A DNA stretch of 64,000 nt, taken from Coccinella septempunctata. Lineage: Eukaryota; Arthropoda; Insecta; Coleoptera; Coccinellidae. Position 1 is the stretch's first letter, and each line of letters begins with the position of its first letter. The DNA lies in assembly GCF_907165205.1 (NCBI RefSeq), contig NC_058196.1, positions 27,880,501-27,944,500 on the forward strand, given 5' to 3'. Both the position numbers and the translations under genes were made by a program. The notes beneath the pieces are model-generated. The model did no database searches, was not told the DNA's origin, and saw only the letters and a list, made by a program, of their open reading frames with translations. Of this stretch, positions 58,501-64,000 are shown one piece after another.

Positions 58501-61500
58501 TCTACCTCCTGTTGAAAAAAAGCCTTACCTTCAAATAAACCCTGTATACAACGTAATATAAAAAGCAACGCTAGAATTTCAAGTAACTTGTTGCAAGACA
58601 CTATAATTTCATTAAGAAAAAATAAATGATAATAAAATTCAAATGAGGACTATAAACTCAATAATTCATATCAAATAATAATAATTTATAAACAGAAAAA
58701 ATAGAGTGATATGCCTACACTTTATATCTTGAGAAATGAGATTCAAAAAAATATGTACCAAATATTGATGGACCACTCACTTTTCTTTCACAGATTCAAC
58801 GCACATCTGCCACCTTGGCCTTCTTGAAACAGCAGTCAGAGATTCCATATATTCATGGGCTTTATTCACCAAATCACTCGGCATGAATTTGATGAAGTAC
58901 TGTAGCGTATGCCAAGCCACAAAATTTGCCAGAACTCTGAAATTTAATTTAAGAATGAAGGATGTTTAAAGATTCTTTCAATATTCACTTTAATCATTTG
59001 TGATTTCATTCATGTAGTTTACTAATTACTGAGCATTTTTTATTGTTATGCATTTAGACATTAAGTACCTACACTGTTGTCTTCTCTTTAATTCTTTTTT
59101 GCTTAATTGCTTACTGCAATTAATAATAAAATAATGCCTGCAGGCATTATTCACTCTGTTGAATAATAAATTAGATAATAATGTCATTTCAGTTTTGTTG
59201 CTTAGTTCCTAACCTAATTATATTATTAATACATTTTACCTTTTTTAACTACTTCGTATTTTTCGTGTTTATGACTCCAGGCATGCGATTACATTATAAG
59301 TAAATAGATCAGATGATAATCATCAGTTAATACTTATGTTTCTGTTGTTAAAAACAAGGAAGTAACTAAGCAATAAAAACTTGAATAAAATTATCATCAA
59401 TAAACAACAAACCCCTCATATCTACAAACGACTGGAACAGAATAACGCAATAAATCCACTACAAGAGTAAGAGAAGAAAATCAGCAGAAGCAAATATGAG
59501 GGAGTGAATTTCTTGCCGTTTTGCTCGAAAAGTAAGAAATCCGCAATCGGAAGGGCCCTATTCAATTTGTTGCCATATCTCACTCAAAAAAGTCGCTCTT
59601 GTAAATTATTGACGAGAGTCTATCGAGCAACGAAAAGCTCGAGATGGTGGAATGAATATAGAGAAGATACGAGCGATGCAAACCCGATGGCGGATATTGC
59701 GGAAATATCGGAATATCTAAACATATCGATCAGAGCCCGAAATAGTTTGTTTATAGTTCGCCGGCCGGACCTGCTAGCTGCACAGCCACGTTTACAGTTA
59801 TGGGATCGTGAGCAGGCCAAGGAGAAACTAGGGTCTTTCTGAAGTATCAGTTGTGGGATTGCATAATGTAATCTTGGCTTGTGCGTCGTTCAATCCGAGA
59901 TCGGGAGTTTCTGCCAAATTGTTTCATAATTAATAGCCCCGAGATATTGGCGGCTGCCCGAGCTCTACAATAGTTTCGTACGCCAAGCCACTCTGCTGAC
60001 CCTTCGAATGTTACTCTTTATCTCAGGGAACATGGGAGAATCATTTGTATGATGATTTTCTCTTCGTAGCCATCATGGTTGAACGTATGACAGTGTTAAA
60101 ACAACGTAGTAGACTTATATATCATTAAAATTAATTAAATTCAACTCAAACATCTCACCGTTTACTTGTATTCAGCATCAAATGCTCCAACTCCCTCAGA
60201 TAGAAAGGATCTGGCACCAGAATCTGGTCATCGTAGCCAAACTTGGCACCCGGTGATAAGATACCATTTATGTATTCGTACCAGTTGATACTCCTGAAGT
60301 CGTATATCAGTTCTGACAGCACATACAGATTATACAGGTTGGTCATATTGTTTCTCATGCCGTTGTTGGAAATCTGGAATGAAATGGAGATAAAAATTCA
60401 AGGTTCCCCTGAAAAGGGTTCGGGAAAATAATGTACTGACCTCTGCTAGTTTCTTCGTGAATTCCAAGACATCTTTCTGTTCAATCCTAGCATTAACAAG
60501 GCTGGAACCGAAGTAGACTGCTACTTCCTCCATGTACCGTAGGTAGGTACGTTGGATGTCAGCGTCTATTGGCTGGTTATGAGTTTTATAGGGATCACTG
60601 AGCTACAACAATCAATAATAATCAGAATATGCAGATTTATTATTCATTTATTCTTTCATAATATTGCCTCTGAAACCATCATCTTGGATATAGACTGCTC
60701 AATGGAATCAACACATGCAAACTATACGGAGGTAAGAAACAGAACACCCAGTATTAATGAATTAGGCACCGAAGTGATCGACTGGCTTCGTGCAGAGAAC
60801 GGAGAACGACCTTGAAAAATTCATAAACTTCAGTGATGATTTCAGACTTTGTTTGGCCATATATAATGGTTGTACAAGAGTGAGAAGGCTCGGGGCAACA
60901 ACCTTCGTGGTTCCCAGTCCGACAGAGGTCGCTTTAGAATAAATATAAGTGTTGAAGAGCTAAATAAGTCAATAAGGTTAGGAAGTAACGTCAATTTAAT
61001 TCTGTACCGGGTGATTGTTTATATTTCATTCAATAGCTATCTCAGTTAACATTGGTCTTACGAAAACCTTTAAGTGGAAACACTTGAAGAAATTGTTGCA
61101 CTGGAACCTTACAGTTTCTGTATCGATAATACTGCATTTAAAGAATGGAGTCTTTGATATACAGTTACTGTATAGTTTCAGCATTGCAGCGTCGAGGGTA
61201 GGTAGGTACTAACGTTACAGTACGTTATTCTAAAAAAAAACACTTTTTTCTCATACCATTTTTTCCAATTCGGGCCTGATAAAAAGATATAGCCATTATA
61301 AGTTTTCATAATGTGCTGTGCGAAAGTACCTTTAGAATAACTTGCTTAATCTGTGACACTACAGATCTGTGGATCTTTCAAACAGAGTTGTACTCAGCTA
61401 AAGTAGCCAATTTTTCAAATTTCACCGATACTTTTTGGTTTTTGAACATCAAATTACTCGAAAACACCGCATTATATGAGAAAATATGAGGAACAGTTTA

Positions 61501-63151
61501 ATTTTACAAAACATTCAGATATTCATCAGATAGCGTCCAACTTAGTTTCAAGACTTGAGTTATTTGAATTTTTGGTATTTTTGTGGTACCTAATGGTCAT
61601 AATGAGAAAACTGGAAGACGTAGATGCTCTTGTGTTCGAAAAAGATTCATCAAATGAATGAAAAACTATATTCCGAAATTCATTTCATTCGATAAAACTG
61701 TTTGTGCAATAGAACTGGAAATAACATTTTTTTATGGTTCTTCAACAGCCTGTATTTTGTAAACCGAGCTGATTCGGGAAAAATGGTTAAGGAAAAAAGT
61801 GTTTTTTTCGACCCCAAGAATCTGTTCAACTTATTCAATGAATAAAAGTTTTGTTTGATCAAATGAATTTTTTTTTGGATTATTATACAAACAGAATATG
61901 GGATCCGTTATTGCGAGGCAGTTTCTTTATCATTTGAAGTGCATTGCTGTACATTTTTGTACAGACTATAGAATCATCGCTGTATTCTAAGTGCAGCAAC
62001 GCTGAACTATATTCATATATGAAGTGGTACCCCTCAGAAGCTCCGTAAGCTTGTACGAGTTCGGAGAATCAGTTGTGTTCTGTGTAGGCTTTGTTACTGT
62101 GTCTTCACGCTACCTTAGACACAGCACTGTCGATTTGAACCCAACAGTGAATGTTGGTCCGTACCCGCATGGACTAGAAAATTCCTTCTCTAGCCCGGGA
62201 TCGAACTCGGTACCTTGTGGTTGAGAAATTATGAGCCGACGCTTCTAACCACCAAGCTACGGACGCTATACTGTGGCTATGCATCAAATACAGTTTGTAC
62301 TGTATATACAGTAACTAAGAAGTTCAGCGGGACGTATACGGTCTGTTTAGATAGATTGAGTTTAGCATTTCAAGGGCAGCAACGCTGTACTGTTTTTATG
62401 CAGTGACCAATCAAGGTTGAAACTGTAATTCACAACATTTCTGCTTACAATTCACATCAAACAGGGTTCTTTTGGCAGAATTCGAGAGAGCGAACACCTG
62501 TTAAAAGTAAGAAAATAAACTTTCACCTAATAACCAGTTCCAATAATGAATTTCCTTCGGCATCCCTCACCCCTTGTCAAGAATCGGACCTTTCCCTATA
62601 GGATTCGATTCCGTCGGCCAACAACTCTATCCCGAGTCATCTCGGCCCGTCCTAACTGATCGAGCACCATTCCCTCACCGAAGCAATCTAAAGCCCCAGA
62701 ACTTTCTCGTGCCCGAATACGTTTTCCGCGGAATTAAAAACGAAACGGGTGTAACTCAATGAAAACATCACGTGAATTCATCGAAACAGCTCCGGGACGA
62801 ATTCAAAGTTGTTTTTTCCGAGAGATAAAATCCCGAAATGAACGTTACGCTAGAGAAAACAGGAAGGAGATAACCCCGTACCGTTTATGGCGGCAGGGTC
62901 TCGGATTAAAATTTTCACTCACTTGTAAAACGTATTTGGTCGGGTCTTTTTTATCCCGCTCCACAGACACATCAATGAAAAATTCGAAATTGACGCCCAT
63001 CCGTCTGAGCTTGTGCACGGCCTGCTGCCAATCAAACTCCTGCTCGTTCCAGTTGTCGCCCTCGAGTATCGGCCATCCGCCCATCCTTCTGAAAATTTGT
63101 TTCATCCACTTCAATCCGTCCGTCTCGAGGGCTGATTCGTTCATGCAGGCC
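49262..63151 (-). CDS. M13 (neprilysin/ECE-like) family protein lacking catalytic residues; eight exons, N-terminus outside window
   Basis: Eight exons join into one frame of about 575 residues plus stop: 63151-62923, 60602-60441, 60373-60159, 58936-58781, 57083-56843, 55057-54889, 51628-51387, 49576-49262. Every junction has AG/GT borders and matching phases. Neprilysins are type II membrane or secreted zinc peptidases that trim peptide hormones. Family landmarks are GGWPILEGDNWN, KRVLANF, SSAYIEQYFDEE, WIDD.SRK, NILVVPVGIL (usual NSIVFPAGIL), GALGSVIG, WWTP, LPPEQLFWVYF and KVRVNGIVSN. The active site is gone: HExxH reads NKVWQ, ENIAD reads EDLMH, and the histidine of the usual DPHSP segment is deleted. 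With no stop or frameshift it looks like a maintained pseudoenzyme, as known for insect neprilysin-like proteins. The cytosolic/signal-anchor part and the first ~150 residues must lie to the right of the window. Confidence 0.95.
49605..49720 (-). repeat. Family A fragment, copy 9, in a peptidase intron
   Basis: TTTGACCTCAAGAATCTACTG and the following TAAAATATTTGTAC, then two facing family A ends (CACCCTATAAAGGGTCAGTC) in a collapsed arrangement. Confidence 0.65.
49733..51155 (+). mobile_element. Family B element (outer copy) split by insertion of another family B element
   Basis: Bases 49733-49870 match the right-hand third of family B (TTTACGTAGAACGGACAACA, GACAAGCGTCATAACCCC, then TACTA). 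The matching remainder (TCAAATTTCCATGGCCAACC to GAATGGTGTATA) resumes at 51086-51155. A complete element occupies the gap. The outer copy's left portion is missing. Confidence 0.82.
49871..51085 (-). mobile_element. Family B TIR element, copy 3 (inner, full length)
   Basis: It starts TACTCCATTCACTTTTATTT and ends AATGTGAATGGAGTA, bordered by a TA duplication (49869-49870 and 51086-51087). It is inverted relative to copies 1 and 2. The helix-turn-helix exon (about 50660-50755) carries an extra stop where the other copies have arginine. Confidence 0.88.
51387..51628 (-). CDS. M13-like gene, exon 7, with destroyed zinc-binding motif
   Basis: Acceptor TTTTTTCAG|TG, donor CAT|GTAAAT. It encodes VVPVGILNSIYYEKDRP, NYGALGSVIG followed by NKVWQ at the place of HExxH, then WWTPVTLLNYEDRLKCLGRL. 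The distance from GSVIG to WWTP is essentially the normal one, so the motif was substituted rather than deleted. Confidence 0.95.
51629..51972. other. Intron sequence, nothing recognised
   Basis: AT-rich intron sequence between exon 7 and the family C element, without recognisable features. Confidence 0.4.
51973..54008 (+). repeat. Family C element, copy 2, interrupted by a nested element
   Basis: Begins AAATTGGGGATTTACTCGAA and ends GGAGTAAATCCCAATTTAG, inverted relatives of each other. Left part 51973-52066 and right part 52950-54008 align with copy 1 on either side of the nested insertion (GAGGGCGCCAAACTT resumes at about 52972). It lies in the intron between exons 6 and 7 of the peptidase gene. 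Confidence 0.8.
52067..52949. mobile_element. 883 bp TIR element nested in family C
   Basis: The ends are inverted copies: GTAGGGGAGACTAGGGAGCC on the left and, reverse-complemented, GTAGGGGAGACTGGGGAGGG on the right, both continuing TTGATAC. Further GGGGAGG.TTGA copies stand near both ends (52434, 52456 and 52745). A partial frame around 52650-52700 (GPKQARIIADLPTELNNP) hints at a transposase remnant, but I cannot assign it. Confidence 0.75.
54225..54535. mobile_element. 310 bp foldback element in a peptidase intron
   Basis: Arms of about 130-150 bases pair: GAAAACAATGAAGGATAATG on the left against CATTATCCTTCATTGTTTCC on the right, and the CGTCTGTATATTCAGACTT block against AAGTCTGAATATACAGACG. 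The short centre includes ACAATAAACATCGATT. No coding sequence. Confidence 0.78.
54889..55057 (-). CDS. M13-like gene, exon 6
   Basis: Acceptor TTCCCAG|GTG, donor CTTG|GTAAGT (phase 1). It encodes VKIYEDNLLLSVMNLDQF, a basic FRKLSRRVRTNWLEDP stretch, and NIALSPFDNIL. The substrate-binding NAYY segment of neprilysin aligns with NIAL, so its asparagine remains but the alanine is changed. Confidence 0.92.
55634..55674 (+). repeat. Short TTAGG-like interstitial repeat
   Basis: TTAGGTTAGTTAAGGTTAGG followed by a second AGCTAAGGTTAGGTTA unit: an imperfect tandem of GGTTA steps resembling the insect telomeric TTAGG repeat, about 40 bases. Confidence 0.5.
55687..56770 (-). repeat. Family C element, copy 3 (inverted)
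   Basis: It opens CTAAATTGGGATTTAC then GTCGTGGAGACCTAGTGGAT, the inverse of the right end of copy 1, and carries GTGTCAGATTAAG and AGGAGCTTAGCCACACATGC blocks. It lies in the intron between exons 5 and 6; the far end fades out near 56770. Confidence 0.78.
56843..57083 (-). CDS. M13-like gene, exon 5
   Basis: Acceptor TTTTCAG|A, donor GAA|GTGAGT. It encodes MGPVISSAYIEQYFDEETRR, DWIDDVSRKVILEKL and YEDLSSLNQLCTSFGE. The usual IGYPD motif after the KL helix is replaced by VDIVSYED, a mild deviation. Confidence 0.93.
57084..57776. other. Intron sequence, nothing recognised
   Basis: Contains a short repeated ACAATTTGACAATTGACA stretch at about 57318-57352 and an otherwise unremarkable GC-richer patch at 57520-57750. 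Confidence 0.4.
57777..58549 (+). mobile_element. Family D MITE, copy 2
   Basis: Termini ATACAGGGTGTTTTCAAAGG and, reverse-complemented at the right, TATACAGGGTTTATTTGAAGG. It is inverted relative to the copy at 26473-27376 and lies in the intron between exons 4 and 5. Confidence 0.8.
58781..58936 (-). CDS. M13-like gene, exon 4
   Basis: Acceptor TTTCAG|A, donor AA|GTGAGT. It encodes VLANFVAWHTLQYFIKFM, corresponding to the LANYLIW helix of neprilysins, and RPRWQMCVESVKEK with a conserved cysteine. The short length and lack of an internal ATG make it easy to miss. Confidence 0.92.
58937..60158. other. Intron sequence with palindrome and GC-richer patch
   Basis: A perfect 22-base palindrome (AATAATGCCTG and its complement) lies at 59130-59151. 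Positions 59500-60000 are GC-richer and hold a 112-codon plus-strand frame that I cannot assign and that lies antisense to the peptidase intron. Confidence 0.4.
60159..60373 (-). CDS. M13-like gene, exon 3
   Basis: Acceptor TTCCAG|ATT, donor CG|GTGAGA (phase 2). It encodes ISNNGMRNNMTNLYNLYVL, INWYEYINGIL and YLRELEHLMLNTSKR, the central helical region of the M13 N-terminal domain. The alternative donor four codons earlier (A|GTAAAC) would break the phase with exon 4. Confidence 0.92.
60441..60602 (-). CDS. M13-like gene, exon 2
   Basis: Acceptor GTTGTAG|CTC, donor GAG|GTCAGT; 54 codons in phase 0 at both ends. It encodes LSDPYKTHNQPIDADIQRTY, followed by LRYMEEVAVYFGSS and a helix ending FTKKLAE. 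The LGLPxRxYY segment usual just before this helix is not present in either flanking exon. Confidence 0.92.
61222..61830 (+). repeat. Family A inverted-repeat element, copy 10, in a peptidase intron
   Basis: Runs from AACACTTTTTTCTCATACC to the mirrored AAAAAGTGTTTTTTTCGACC block and CCAAGAATCTG. The outermost ends are lost on both sides. Internal order as in copy 5. Confidence 0.82.
61985..62266 (-). mobile_element. tRNA-derived SINE
   Basis: On the minus strand the head starts GCGTCCGTAGCTTGGTGGTT (A box at 62241-62259) and continues to the B box GAGTTCGATCCCGGG (62195-62209), the two RNA polymerase III internal promoter boxes at tRNA spacing. The anticodon arm does not pair, so this is not a tRNA. 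A non-tRNA body follows to about 61985; its 3' border is approximate. It lies in the first visible intron of the peptidase gene. Confidence 0.6.
62267..62922. other. Intron sequence with GC-richer patch
   Basis: A short stretch near 62378 (GCAGCAACGCTGTACTG) repeats one at about 61995, near the SINE tail, and may be related repeat sequence. Positions 62560-62900 are GC-richer without an assignable frame. Confidence 0.35.
62923..63151 (-). CDS. M13-like gene, exon 1 of those visible
   Basis: Acceptor TTTCAG|G at 63152, donor CAA|GTGAGT at 62922. It encodes ACMNESALETDGLKWMK, then GGWPILEGDNWNEQEFDW and ending KDPTKYVLQ, the end of the first peptidase M13 N-terminal subdomain. It begins with the third base of a split codon, so an upstream exon exists beyond 63151; none was found between 63152 and 64000. 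Confidence 0.93.
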
Positions 63152-63700
63152 CTGAAACGGATTAATGCGACATTGTTAACAGGATAAGTCGACTTTTTTT
63201 TAGAGGAGATGGATCAGACGGAAGATTTCTAGTACCCAGAGTTGTTGAAAAGGGCAAGGGAGTTCATAACTTATATTTTTCGGTGTCTATTACTTGTCTG
63301 ATACATTTGGGATTAGCCCGTTTTGTTTCTCGATCATTTCCACATTTTCTACGTTCGTTGTTGCACCTTTAAGGTGCCGAGGAGACACAGTTAGAAATAT
63401 GTTCCTTATTTGCTATGTATCATTTTGAGACCACGCAGGAAACGCGATTTTAAAAGATATATTTGTGCCATATTTGTGATGTATCATTTCGAGATTATGG
63501 AGAGAACAATATTATATGAGAGTTTTATGATCCCTGGTGAATTATTTAGAAATTGTTCTTAATTGTTTCGTTTTAACATCATGAAGAGAACAGGATGAGC
63601 GAAAGTAGTGAAGGGGTTTTATTGATTTAGTTCTTGGAAGGGGGGGTATAATTACAACCAGTACCGCCCCCGTGGGTGCGCCCCTGACTTGAAATCGTTC
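63152..63700. other. Sequence upstream of exon 1, nothing recognised
   Basis: No further peptidase exon could be found here; the next N-terminal exon must be beyond the window. An A/G-rich run GGAAGGGGGGGT lies at about 63637. Confidence 0.4.
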
Positions 63701-64000
63701 GATAGGTACTTTAAGAGATATCCATCTCTGTAGCCATCTATCTGGAAAATCAAGCTCAATGGACAAAAGAGCCAAGCAATATTACTACAGAAGAAAAGAA
63801 TGCGACCCACAACGAAACTGGATGTTGACGGCGAAGAAATCGACTGGAAAAATGAAGCCAAATATTTAGGAATAACGCTTGACAAAGGACTTACTTGGAA
63901 AAGTCATATCGAACAAGCAATCGACAAAACGAAAGCAGCGATGAATAGACTCTATCCTCTGATAGGAAGAAGAAGCCACATGTCGAAAGAGACAAAATTG
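63700..64000 (+). mobile_element. Jockey-like non-LTR retrotransposon fragment (reverse transcriptase), runs off the window
   Basis: The plus strand reads YFKRYPSL, a stop, then WKIKLNGQKSQAILLQKKR, LDVDGEEIDWKNEAKYLGIT, LDKGLTWKSHIEQAIDKTK and NRLYPLIGRRSHMSKETKL to the edge. This is the reverse-transcriptase thumb region of jockey/I-type elements (WKIKIN..KSQAI, KYLGV.LDK.LTW..HI). The similarity fades upstream of about 63700 (5' truncated), and at least one stop interrupts the frame. Confidence 0.88.

Noticed and set aside
59504..59842. 112-codon plus-strand frame in a peptidase intron
   Set aside because: No recognisable similarity and no promoter or splice support; antisense to the host gene.
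62190..62266. A tRNA gene with CAT anticodon
   Set aside because: The polymerase III boxes match but the anticodon stem does not pair; better explained as a SINE head.

Overview
This is an AT-rich window from an animal nuclear genome, most probably an insect and plausibly a beetle. Genes are split by spliceosomal introns, non-LTR retrotransposon and mariner remains are present, short inverted-repeat transposons are abundant, and there is a long satellite array. There is no prokaryotic gene organisation. The species cannot be named from the sequence alone.

Layout. Positions 1-760 hold the C-terminal stub of a non-LTR retrotransposon reverse transcriptase. From about 0.8 to 35 kb I recognise no confident protein-coding gene. 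This stretch holds several copies of a roughly 700 bp inverted-repeat element (family A), a 1.19 kb TIR element carrying a transposase helix-turn-helix remnant (family B, 5.8-7.0 kb), a second non-LTR retrotransposon remnant (13.7-14.8 kb), a tandem satellite array with a 494 bp monomer (about 16.0-22.85 kb), an orphan diverged monomer at 24.9 kb, several small foldback elements, and GC-richer unannotated islands. From 35.7 to 42.3 kb lies a cluster of four divergent, C-terminally shortened Skp1-like genes (strands -, +, -, -). Each has its start codon directly behind a splice acceptor. A decayed mariner copy sits between two of them. From 42.4 to 49.2 kb come another family B element, a tRNA-Thr-like sequence inside a palindromic element, and a family C element.

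From 49,262 to 63,151 on the minus strand runs the largest gene: eight exons covering the C-terminal ~575 residues of an M13-family (neprilysin/ECE-like) metallopeptidase homologue. All splice phases agree and no stop interrupts the frame. The zinc-binding HExxH motif is replaced by NKVWQ, the ExxxD motif by EDLMH, and the catalytic histidine near the C-terminus is gone. The gene therefore appears to encode an intact, secreted or membrane-anchored pseudopeptidase. Its N-terminal exons lie beyond the right edge. Its introns hold transposons, including a family B element inserted into another copy of itself, a family C element with a further TIR element nested inside it, a 770 bp MITE, a 310 bp foldback element and a tRNA-derived SINE. 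At 63.7-64.0 kb a jockey-like reverse transcriptase fragment runs off the window.

The most interesting biology is the pseudoenzyme form of the M13 gene and the local expansion of Skp1-like proteins that keep the POZ/cullin-binding part but end before the F-box-binding helices. The repeats are informative mainly for their nested and duplicated structure.
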